Shown here: piece after piece, positions 9,031 through 16,471 of the stretch
How positions within the stretch are numbered: the stretch's first letter is position 1
Layout: every line of letters starts with the position of its first letter
DNA from: Actinoplanes campanulatus
GTDB taxonomy: Bacteria; Actinomycetota; Actinomycetes; Mycobacteriales; Micromonosporaceae
Assembly: GCF_014647795.1 (NCBI RefSeq)
Contig: NZ_BMPW01000033.1
Location: 23,729-87,728 of the forward strand
Length of the DNA: 64,000 bases
Direction of reading: 5' to 3'
The notes under the pieces: generated by a model
Database searches by the model: none
What the model was told of the DNA's origin: nothing
What the model saw: the letters and a program-made list of their open reading frames with translations, nothing else
Translations under genes and position numbers: made by a program

Positions 9031-9600
9031 TCACACGCGCGCGGCGACCCCGTCGATCAACAGGTCCACGGCCAGCGCGAACCCGGTGTCGTCCGCCTCG
9101 CCGACCCCGATGAGCCGGCCCATGGTGCCGTTGACCTCGGTGTGCAGGAGCCCGCCGACGAGCACCGCGAGCACCGCGCCGGTCCGCTCGACCTCACTCT
9201 CCAGGAGTCCCGCGGTGCGCAGGACGGCGCAGAGGGAACGCCACATCGGGCCGTCGCTCCGGATGAAGTCGTCGGAGGCGAAGGCGTGCCGGATCAGGTT
9301 GCGGTGGGCCAGGCTGAGCGACCGGAATTCGTACGCCAGGCGGCGCAACTGCTCCTGCCAGGTGCCCTCGGCCACCATGATGTGCCGGGCCCCATCGGTC
9401 ACCAGGCGGGTCACGCCGTCCAGAAGGGCGGCCTTGTTGTCCACGTGGTGGTAGAGCGACATCGGATTGACGCCCAGGTCAGCCGCCAATCGGCGCATGC
9501 TCAGCGCCGCCACGCCCTCGGCGTCGATGATTCTGAGCGCGCTCAGGAGGATCCCGTCCTTCGTTAGACGTTGATCACCCTGCCTTCCGTTTCCAGCCAT
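9031..9600 (-). CDS. TetR-family regulator, likely repressor of the divergent CYP102 gene
   Basis: A 189-residue protein starting at ATG 9600. Residues about 11-58 are the DNA-binding domain (ILLSALRIIDAEGVAALSMR, then RLAADLGVNPMSLYHHVDNK). The rest fits the TetR_C domain of tetracycline-repressor-like proteins. The start codon lies inside one of two palindromic boxes in the 48-base gap to the CYP102 gene, so autoregulation and repression of the P450 are likely. The arrangement parallels BM3R1 and CYP102A1 of Bacillus megaterium, where fatty acids release a TetR-family repressor; that the ligand is a fatty acid here is inference. The longer open frame upstream to 11973 is only the P450 antisense strand. 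Confidence 0.92.
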   Translation of the reverse strand: MAGNGRQGDQRLTKDGILLSALRIIDAEGVAALSMRRLAADLGVNPMSLYHHVDNKAALLDGVTRLVTDGARHIMVAEGTWQEQLRRLAYEFRSLSLAHRNLIRHAFASDDFIRSDGPMWRSLCAVLRTAGLLESEVERTGAVLAVLVGGLLHTEVNGTMGRLIGVGEADDTGFALAVDLLIDGVAARV

Positions 9601-9631
9601 ACGCCGTATGGTAGCGCCATACACCGTATGG
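9597..9631. promoter_or_regulatory. Double palindromic operator between TetR gene and CYP102 gene
   Basis: Two nearly identical 15-bp boxes, CCATACGCCGTATGG (9597-9611) and CCATACACCGTATGG (9617-9631), each almost a perfect palindrome, are spaced 20 bp centre to centre. That places both dimers on the same DNA face. Box 1 covers the TetR start codon and box 2 lies 18 bp before the P450 start, so one set of sites could repress both directions. Confidence 0.85.
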
Positions 9632-9648
9632 CTGAGGAGGATCCCCCT

Positions 9649-12600
9649 GTGACCGCCCCGATTCCCACCCCGCGCGGACTGCCGATCGTCGGCAATGGAC
9701 TGCAGGTTCCGGTGGAGGGCACACACCGGTTCTTCGCCGACCTGGCCGCACAGCACCCCGGCGGCCTCTTCAAGCTCAACCTGGCCGGCCGGCACGTCGT
9801 CTTCGTCTACGACCCCGACCTGGTCGCCGAGGTCTGCGACGAGAGCCGCTTCTACAAGCCGATCGACCCGCCGCTCGCGCACGTCCGCGACTTCGCGGGT
9901 GACGGCCTGTTCACCGCCCGTGAGGGTGAGGAGGTGTGGGGCCAGGCGCACCGCATCCTGCTGCCCGCGTTCAGTCAGCGGTCCATGAAGGCGTACTTCC
10001 CGCAGATGCTGGAGATCGCCGAGAACCTGATGACCGCCTGGGCCGGCCGCACCGAGGTCGACGTCACCGACGACATGACCCGGCTCGCTCTCGACACCAT
10101 CACGCTCGCCGGGTTCGGGCAGCGGTTCCGCTCCTTCGAGCAGCCGGAGCTGCACCCGTTCCTGCAGGCCATGGGCAGCGCGCTGACCGAGGCGATGAAC
10201 CGGACCCGCCAGCTCCCGATGGTCACCGGCCTGAAGAAGAAGGCCGACGCGGCCTATCGTGCCGACATCGCGATCATGCAGGAGACGGTCGACGAGGTGG
10301 TCCGGGTCCGGCGGGCCTCCGGTCTCTCCGACACCCGCGACCTGCTCGGCCTGATGCTCGAGGCGTCCGACCCGGTCACCGGTGGGCGGCTGTCCGACGA
10401 GAACATCCGCAACCAGGTGCTCACCTTCCTGATCGCCGGGCACGAGACCACCAGCGGCACCCTCTCCTTCGCGCTGCACCACCTGATGCGCAACCCGCAC
10501 GTGCTGGCACAGGCCTACGCCGAGGTCGACCGGATCCTGCCCGGCGACACCGTGCCCACCTACGAGCTGATCATGAAGCTCGACGTGATCCCGCGGATCC
10601 TCGACGAGACGCTGCGCCTCCACTCGCCGATCACCGCGATCGGCCTCGCCGCCCGGGAGACGACCACGCTGGGCGGGCGCTACGCCATCGAGGCGAACCA
10701 GAAGATCGCGGTGGTGCTCAAGCCGCTGCACACCAACCCGGCGGCCTGGACCGACCCGGAGACCTTCGACATCGACCGGTGGCTGCCGGAGCGGAAGGCG
10801 TCGCACCACCCGCACGCGTACAAGCCGTTCGGCAACGGCGAGCGGGCCTGCATCGGCCGCCAGTTCGCCCTCACCGAGGCCCGGCTCGCGCTCGCCATGA
10901 TCCTGCAGCGGTTCGCGCTCTCCGACCCGCAGGGCCACGAGCTGACCATCAAGCAGACCCTCACCATCAAGCCCGAGGACTTCCGGCTCCGGCTGCGCCT
11001 TCGCCACGAGCACGAGCGCATCGCCACCTCCGCGCCGTCGGCCGCCGCCGTCACCGACGAGGTCGAGGTTCAGGCCTCGGGGGTACGGATGAGCGTCGCC
11101 TACGGGTCCAACCTGGGCACCTCCGAGGACCTCGCCCAGCAGGTCGCCGACCGGGCCCGGCGCTCCGGGTTCGAGGTGACCGTGCAGACCCTCGACGAAC
11201 TGGCCGCCGACCTTCCCACCGAAGGACTGCTGACCGTCGTCACGTCCAGCTACAACGGCAAGGCGCCGGACAACGCGCAGGCCTTCGACGACCTCGACAT
11301 CCCGGCCGGGGCGCTCGACGGCGTCAGGTTCGCGGTCCTCGGTAACGGCAACACGCAATGGGCCACCTATCAGGCGTACCCGAAGCGGGTTTTCGAGAAG
11401 CTCGCGGCGGCAGGCGCGGAACCGGTCGTCGAACGCGGTGAGACCGACGCCTCCGGCGACTTCGACGGCATGGCCACCACCTGGCTGGAGGGGCTGTGGA
11501 CGGCGCTCGCCGCCGCCTACGGGACCGCGACGGCCGCCACCACCGGGCCGCGCTACTCGGTCGAGGTGCTCGGCGAGGACCAGATCCGGCCCGCCGTGGT
11601 CTCCGGGCAGGCCCACCCGGTCATGATCATGTCGGTGGAGGAGCTGGTCGGCGACCCCACCGGGCTGTGGGACTTCACCCGGGAGGCGCCCCGGCCGGGC
11701 GTCAAGGCGATCACCGTCCAGCTGCCGGAAGGGGTCGAGTACACCGCCGGCGACCACCTGGCCGTCTACGCCAAGAACGACCCGGAACTCGTCGACTGGG
11801 CCCTGCACACGCTCCGGGTGTCCCGCGACCTGGTGATCCGACTCGGTCAGGACGGCGAGCGGCCCAGCGGACTGCCGATCGGGATCCCGGTCACCGCCGG
11901 TCTGCTGCTCACCGACTTCGTCGAACTCCAGGAGCCGGCCACCCGCGGTCAGATCGGGGTCCTCGCCGAGCACACCCAGTGCCCGTGGACCACCCGGCAG
12001 CTGGCCGTCTGGACCGCCGACACCCCCGAGGCGCGCCAGGCGTACACCGACGAGATCCTCGCGAAGCGGGTCTCGGTGCTCTCCCTGCTGGAGCGGTTCC
12101 CCGCGGTCGAGCTGCCGTTCGGGGTGTTCCTCGAGCTCGTCGGCACGATCCGGCCGCGGTTCTACTCCATCTCGTCGTCGCCCGCCGTCGACCCGTCACT
12201 CGTGACGATCACGGTCGGCCTGGTGGACGGCCCGTCCCGCACCGGCAACGGCCGGTACCGGGGCATGTGCTCCCAGTACCTGGCCCGCCTGTCGCCCGGT
12301 GACGTCTTCTACGGCCACGTCCGGGTGCCGGCGCCGCCGTTCCGGCTGCCCGCCGACCCGGCCACGCCGATGATCCTGATCGGTCCGGGCACCGGCTTCG
12401 CCCCGCTGCGCGGCTTCCTCCAGGAGCGGGCGCTGCTGCCCGATCGCGGACCCGCCAAGCTGTTCTACGGCTGCCGGCACCCCGAGCACGACTGGCTGTA
12501 CCGCGAGGAGATGGAGCGGTGGGCCGCCGACGGGGTGGCCGACCTGCACCTGGCCTTCTCGGCGGTGCCGGACCACCCGCACCGGTTCGTCCAGGAAGCC

Positions 12601-12810
12601 CTCGCCGAACAGGGCGACGCCGTGTGGGAGCTGCTGGAACGCGGCGCCCACATCTACCTGTGCGGCGACGGGGCCCGGATGGCGCCGGCCGTCCGCGACG
12701 AGCTCTACGCCGTCTACCGCCGCCACACCGGCGCAACGGCCGAGCAGGCGGAGTCGTGGCTGAACTCCCTCGAGGCGGAGGGCCGCTACCAGCAGGACGT
12801 CTTCGCCTGA
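9649..12810 (+). CDS. Self-sufficient cytochrome P450 / NADPH-P450 reductase fusion (CYP102-type)
   Basis: A single 1053-residue polypeptide that should hydroxylate fatty-acid-like substrates using NADPH and O2. The P450 domain (about 1-455) has the I-helix AGHETTSG (from residue 263), the ExxR in DETLRLHSP and the haem ligand Cys401 in FGNGERACIGRQFA. By alignment from memory to CYP102A1, equivalents of its Arg47 (AGRHVV) and Phe87 (GDGLFTA) are kept. A flavodoxin-like FMN domain starts near 481 (MSVAYGSNLGTSEDL), followed by FAD/NADPH modules with RFYSISSSPAVDPS and GPGTGFAPLRGFLQERA. The end GRYQQDVFA matches the family. I chose GTG 9649 because GAGGAGG lies 8 bases upstream; ATG 9628 would overlap the operator. 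Confidence 0.96.
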   Translation: MTAPIPTPRGLPIVGNGLQVPVEGTHRFFADLAAQHPGGLFKLNLAGRHVVFVYDPDLVAEVCDESRFYKPIDPPLAHVRDFAGDGLFTAREGEEVWGQAHRILLPAFSQRSMKAYFPQMLEIAENLMTAWAGRTEVDVTDDMTRLALDTITLAGFGQRFRSFEQPELHPFLQAMGSALTEAMNRTRQLPMVTGLKKKADAAYRADIAIMQETVDEVVRVRRASGLSDTRDLLGLMLEASDPVTGGRLSDENIRNQVLTFLIAGHETTSGTLSFALHHLMRNPHVLAQAYAEVDRILPGDTVPTYELIMKLDVIPRILDETLRLHSPITAIGLAARETTTLGGRYAIEANQKIAVVLKPLHTNPAAWTDPETFDIDRWLPERKASHHPHAYKPFGNGERACIGRQFALTEARLALAMILQRFALSDPQGHELTIKQTLTIKPEDFRLRLRLRHEHERIATSAPSAAAVTDEVEVQASGVRMSVAYGSNLGTSEDLAQQVADRARRSGFEVTVQTLDELAADLPTEGLLTVVTSSYNGKAPDNAQAFDDLDIPAGALDGVRFAVLGNGNTQWATYQAYPKRVFEKLAAAGAEPVVERGETDASGDFDGMATTWLEGLWTALAAAYGTATAATTGPRYSVEVLGEDQIRPAVVSGQAHPVMIMSVEELVGDPTGLWDFTREAPRPGVKAITVQLPEGVEYTAGDHLAVYAKNDPELVDWALHTLRVSRDLVIRLGQDGERPSGLPIGIPVTAGLLLTDFVELQEPATRGQIGVLAEHTQCPWTTRQLAVWTADTPEARQAYTDEILAKRVSVLSLLERFPAVELPFGVFLELVGTIRPRFYSISSSPAVDPSLVTITVGLVDGPSRTGNGRYRGMCSQYLARLSPGDVFYGHVRVPAPPFRLPADPATPMILIGPGTGFAPLRGFLQERALLPDRGPAKLFYGCRHPEHDWLYREEMERWAADGVADLHLAFSAVPDHPHRFVQEALAEQGDAVWELLERGAHIYLCGDGARMAPAVRDELYAVYRRHTGATAEQAESWLNSLEAEGRYQQDVFA

Positions 12811-12817
12811 CCGGCTC

Positions 12818-12853
12818 GGAGTGGCGCCGGGCTGTCCGGTCCGGCGCCACTCC
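12818..12853 (+). terminator. Hairpin terminator after CYP102 gene
   Basis: Perfect 13-bp stem GGAGTGGCGCCGG (12818-12830) with its complement at 12841-12853, loop of 10, starting 7 bases after the stop. No clear T tract follows until CTTGATCTTTT at 12871-12881. Confidence 0.7.
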
Positions 12854-12886
12854 CGTACCCCTCGCCGGGTCTTGATCTTTTCCAGC

Positions 12887-12918
12887 TGTCAGGGCTGTCG
12901 CAACGCCGTTGGGGCAGC
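12887..12918. repeat. REP-like palindromic element, copy 2 (degenerate right arm)
   Basis: TGTCAGGGCTGTCGCAACG, one spacer base, then CGTTGGGGCAG. Over 33 aligned bases it shares 28 with the copy at 1915-1947. The left arm looks complete while the right arm is degraded. It sits between the convergent CYP102 and kinase 1 genes. Confidence 0.55.
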
Positions 12919-12939
12919 ACCCACGGCCAGCCGAGTCGT

Positions 12940-14214
12940 TCAGCCCGCATCCGCGGACGGGCCGGCCGGGGTCGGGCTCGTGGGGTCGTCGGAGGATTCG
13001 CCGGCGGACGTGGAGGGCGAGACGCCGCCACTGGCGGAGGGGCTGGTGGCCGACGGGCGCGGGGAGCGCGGGCGGGTCGCCGGTGGCGGTTTGCGGGCGG
13101 TGGAGGCCGAAGGCGACGGGGTGGGGGACGCGCTCGGGAAGCCGGTCGGGCTCGGCGAGCCGGCCGGGGTGGGCGAGGGCGACGCGGGCCCGACCGGGAA
13201 CCAGCCGAGCGCATCGGCCACGGTCAGCGCCATCATCGAGACGGCGAGCAACGTCAGTGCGACAGCGAGGATCGGCAGCCACCGTGCGGGTCGCGCGGGG
13301 ATCGCCGGGCTCTCGTCGACCGGTGTCCGGATGGGCGGCCGGCGCGGGATCGGGGCGGTGACCGGCTCGGTGGCCAGAAGCGCGGCACGCACCACCTCAT
13401 CGCCGCCGGCCGCGTCCGTCGCCGCGGCGGCCATCGCGGCGGCGGACGGGGCACGGGCGGCGGGATCCTTCGCGAGGGCCTGCTCGACCAGTTCACGGAC
13501 CGCCGCCGGGACGGCCGGGGGCAGCGGCGGCGGCTCCTCGGAGACGTGGCGCAGCGCGATCGTGACGGCGTCGTCGCCGGTGAACGGGGGTGCCCCGGTC
13601 AGGCAGTGGTAGGCGACGGCGCCCAGCGCGTACAGGTCGGCGGCCGGACCGACCACCTGCTTGGACACCTGCTCCGGGGCGATGTAGCAGGCCGTCCCCA
13701 CCACGTTGCGGGCGCCGGTCAGGGTCTGCGACGTCGCCGAACGGGCCACCCCGAAATCGACCAGCACCACGTTGCCGTCCGGCTCGATGATCAGATTGCC
13801 GGGCGTGACGTCCCGGTGCACGATGCCCGCCCGGTGCGCGGCGTGCAGGGCCCGGCCCGCCTGGGCGACCACCGCCATGGTCTCGGCGTGAGACAGCGGG
13901 CCGCGCTCGTTCAGCCGCTGATCCAGGGACTGGCCGTCGATGCGGGCCATCACCAGGAACGCGCCCTCGCCGGTGCTGCCGTAGTCGTACACCGCGGCGA
14001 CACCCGGATGCCGCAGTGCGGCCATCGCCCGCGCCTCGTGCTCGAACCGCCGGCGGAAACTCGCCTCCCCGGCCGGCCCGGCCAGCAGCATCTTCACCGC
14101 GACCGGGCGGTCCAGGACGGTGTCGACGGCCCGCCAGACCTCGCCCATGCCCCCGGCGGCGATCCGGTCCTCCAACCGGTATCGCCCGCCGAGTGACTCT
14201 CCCGGTCCGGGCAT
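12940..14214 (-). CDS. Hanks-type Ser/Thr protein kinase, membrane anchored, atypical catalytic loop (kinase 1)
   Basis: A 424-residue kinase: glycine loop AAGGMGEVW, ATP-anchoring Lys41 (PVAVK), catalytic HRD at 133-135, DFG at 153 and the APE motif in YIAPEQ. The catalytic loop reads HRDVTPGN, with Thr137 where Ser/Thr kinases normally have Lys (compare HRDVKPGN in kinase 2), which may weaken or alter phosphotransfer. One membrane segment at about 311-333 is followed by an extracellular Pro/Ser/Thr-rich tail without PASTA repeats. Start ATG 14214 lies within a 10-bp hairpin. The acyltransferase stop is 32 bases upstream, so the genes are probably one transcript. Confidence 0.9.
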   Translation of the reverse strand: MPGPGESLGGRYRLEDRIAAGGMGEVWRAVDTVLDRPVAVKMLLAGPAGEASFRRRFEHEARAMAALRHPGVAAVYDYGSTGEGAFLVMARIDGQSLDQRLNERGPLSHAETMAVVAQAGRALHAAHRAGIVHRDVTPGNLIIEPDGNVVLVDFGVARSATSQTLTGARNVVGTACYIAPEQVSKQVVGPAADLYALGAVAYHCLTGAPPFTGDDAVTIALRHVSEEPPPLPPAVPAAVRELVEQALAKDPAARAPSAAAMAAAATDAAGGDEVVRAALLATEPVTAPIPRRPPIRTPVDESPAIPARPARWLPILAVALTLLAVSMMALTVADALGWFPVGPASPSPTPAGSPSPTGFPSASPTPSPSASTARKPPPATRPRSPRPSATSPSASGGVSPSTSAGESSDDPTSPTPAGPSADAG

Positions 14215-14240
14215 GGATTCATCTTCTACGATCCATGCCC
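14209..14240 (-). promoter_or_regulatory. RNA hairpin enclosing the kinase 1 start codon, with 5-codon upstream ORF
   Basis: GGGCATGGAT and ATCCATGCCC (14209-14218 and 14231-14240) are perfect 10-bp complements around a 12-base loop. In the minus-strand mRNA the kinase ATG is paired in the 3' arm and the weak ribosome binding site AGAAGA is in the loop. The 5' arm carries another ATG that opens a five-codon frame (14219-14236) closing 4 bases before the kinase ATG. Confidence 0.55.
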
Positions 14241-14246
14241 GTTCGC

Positions 14247-16379
14247 CTAGATCGGGAGACGAGCCTCCAGGAGCGGGGCCAGCATCGCGGCGTACCGGGT
14301 GGTGATGTGGCTGCTGTCCCGCCAGGTCAGGATGTTGCCGACCACGGCCGGGCAGACGTCGCCGTCGCAGAACCACGGCCGGGTCTCGATCACCGTGACC
14401 CCGTTCTTCCGGGCCTGCTGCGACACCAGCGCCTGCCGCGGCGGGAAGGCGAACGCCTCGGCCGCTGGGCGGGCGCATTTCGACGCCCGGTCCGAATGGG
14501 CGGCCAGGCACTCCGGAGCGTCCTTGCCCGGCCACGGGGTGTCCTCGATCATCACGAGCGCGGTGCCCTTGGCCCTGACGGCCTTGAAGGTGGCGGCCCA
14601 GCCGGCCACCCACAGCGCGTCCCGCTCCTCGGCGGTGCCCTCGTCGATCCGGTTGCCGGCCGCGTCCAGGAGGCCGCCGTTGTTGTTGCCGTTCGAGGCG
14701 ATCACCACCATCTTCGGGTGGGTCCGCTTGATCTCGGAGAGGACGGTGTCGCGCCACTGGCTGCACTCGTCGTACGGGCGCTTGAAGACCTGGGCGTACG
14801 TCCGGACCACCGGCGCCTGGCAGGCGCTCTTGGTGCGGACCATCAGCTTCCAGCCGTGCTGCTTGGCGATCGCGTCCATGGCCGGGTACCAGTGCGCGGC
14901 GTGCGAGTCGCCGAACAGGTACACCATCTCCTTGCCGGCCGGGTCGCCGAAGACGCACTCGCCTGGGGCGGTCACGTCCGCGTACTCCAGGTGACACTTG
15001 CTCGGGTAGTACTTCGGCAGGTCGTAGTGGGCGCGCTGCACCTTCGGCGTGACGTTCGCCGGCAGCTCACCCATGCGGGCCGACTCGGCGATGATCCGCT
15101 TGAGCTCCGCCTCCGGGTCGGCAGCCGCCGCCACCACCTTGGCGGTGTTCACGGCCGCATCGCCCTTGGCCAGCTGCGGCGGCTTCATGGCTCCGGCCTG
15201 CGCGACCAGTGCGGCGGTCATCGACAGGGCCAGACCGACCGCGATGCCGCGGCGGGCGCCCTCCTTGACCCACGCGTGGTTCCGGACCGGGTTCTCCACC
15301 AGGTGGTACGACCCGACGGCCAGCACCAGCGCGCCGGCCGACAGGCCGAGGTTGAGCGGGACGTTCGGCTCCACGTCCAGCATGTAGGGGACGATCATCA
15401 GGACCGGCCAGTGCCAGAGGTACCAGCTGTAGGAGTATCTGCCGATCTGCTGGAACGGCCAGGTGCCGAGCAGGGCCACGGCGCCGCCGCGGGGCGTCGC
15501 GCAGCCACCGGCGATGATCGCCGCGGCGCCGAGCACCGGCAGGGCGGCGGCCGAGCCCGGGAACGGGGTGGCCTCGTCGTACATCAGCGCCGAGGTCACC
15601 ACGGCCGCGAGACCCGCCCAGGTCAGGCCGGCGGCCAGCGGCCGGGGCAGGCCGGCCAGCCGGCTCGTGCCGATCGCCACCAGGGCGCCGATGCCGAGCT
15701 CCCAGGCACGGGTGTGCGCCCCGAAGTACGCCCACGGCGCCGACGATCCGGTCACCCGCACGCTGGTGATCAGCGACGCCACCACGATCAGGCACAGGGT
15801 GACGACCACCGCGGTGCGGCGTTTGCCCCACACCAGCGCGAAGATCAGCAGGAGTAGCGGCCAGACCAGGTAGAACTGCTCCTCGACCGCGAGCGACCAG
15901 AAGTGCTGGAGGGGGGACGGGGCGGCGTCGGCATTCATGTACTGGACGCCCTCGTGCGCCAGCCGCCAGTTGATCCCGTAGAAGGTCGCGTAGATCGCGT
16001 CCGAGGCGATCGACGAGAACCGGGTCGCCGGCAGCCACAGCCAACTGCCGACCACGGTGACCAGCAGGACCAGCGTCGACGCCGGCAGCAGCCGGGTGGC
16101 GCGCCGGGCGTAGAAGGTGGCCAGCGAGATCCGGCCGGTCCGGGTCAGCTCCTTGAGCAGCAGCGTGGTGATCAGGAAGCCGGAGATCACGAAGAACACG
16201 TCGACGCCGACGTAGCCCCCGGCCAGCCCCGAGATCCCGGCATGCGACAGCACCACGAGAGTCACCGCGACGGCCCGCATGCCCTCGATGTCCGGCCGGA
16301 ATCTGAGGTGTGGCTGGACCGGCCTGACCTCGTTCTCCGGTCGGAGTGCCGCGGTTTGTGTGTCGTGGATAACCGACAT
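14247..16379 (-). CDS. Membrane acyltransferase with SGNH domain, copy 2 (OafA/YrhL type)
   Basis: A 710-residue paralogue of the protein at 6789-8912 with the same architecture: acyltransferase-3 domain opening at [20 protein letters not shown], about ten membrane segments with [12 protein letters not shown], then an SGNH domain with [11 protein letters not shown] and a terminal SSHITTRYAAML. Where copy 1 has DDDHITT this copy has DSSHITT, so the spacing of the acidic residue before the His differs slightly. Both starts share the context CCTTAGGCAGGAC or GCTTAGGTAGGAC before ATG. It probably acylates a surface glycan; the neighbouring kinase 1, 32 bases downstream, suggests regulation by phosphorylation or a shared stimulus, which is inference. 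Confidence 0.92.
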   Translation of the reverse strand: MSVIHDTQTAALRPENEVRPVQPHLRFRPDIEGMRAVAVTLVVLSHAGISGLAGGYVGVDVFFVISGFLITTLLLKELTRTGRISLATFYARRATRLLPASTLVLLVTVVGSWLWLPATRFSSIASDAIYATFYGINWRLAHEGVQYMNADAAPSPLQHFWSLAVEEQFYLVWPLLLLIFALVWGKRRTAVVVTLCLIVVASLITSVRVTGSSAPWAYFGAHTRAWELGIGALVAIGTSRLAGLPRPLAAGLTWAGLAAVVTSALMYDEATPFPGSAAALPVLGAAAIIAGGCATPRGGAVALLGTWPFQQIGRYSYSWYLWHWPVLMIVPYMLDVEPNVPLNLGLSAGALVLAVGSYHLVENPVRNHAWVKEGARRGIAVGLALSMTAALVAQAGAMKPPQLAKGDAAVNTAKVVAAAADPEAELKRIIAESARMGELPANVTPKVQRAHYDLPKYYPSKCHLEYADVTAPGECVFGDPAGKEMVYLFGDSHAAHWYPAMDAIAKQHGWKLMVRTKSACQAPVVRTYAQVFKRPYDECSQWRDTVLSEIKRTHPKMVVIASNGNNNGGLLDAAGNRIDEGTAEERDALWVAGWAATFKAVRAKGTALVMIEDTPWPGKDAPECLAAHSDRASKCARPAAEAFAFPPRQALVSQQARKNGVTVIETRPWFCDGDVCPAVVGNILTWRDSSHITTRYAAMLAPLLEARLPI
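15388..15557. repeat. 170-bp patch almost identical to 7918-8087
   Basis: Partner of the conversion-like tract in acyltransferase copy 1: 169 of 170 bases identical, including third codon positions. The second shared tract is 16084-16217, identical to 8614-8747. Confidence 0.85.
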
Positions 16380-16471
16380 GTCCTGCCTAAGGGAACTCAG
16401 TGCCGCCGGTCCGCCCGGAGGGTTAGCTGAGCGATCTTACATATCGATCCCAAAGCTTGCACACAGCTCTT

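Noticed and set aside
9601-11973. Upstream extension of the TetR frame to 980 codons
   Set aside because: It runs antisense through the CYP102 gene. The recognisable TetR domain begins at ATG 9600.
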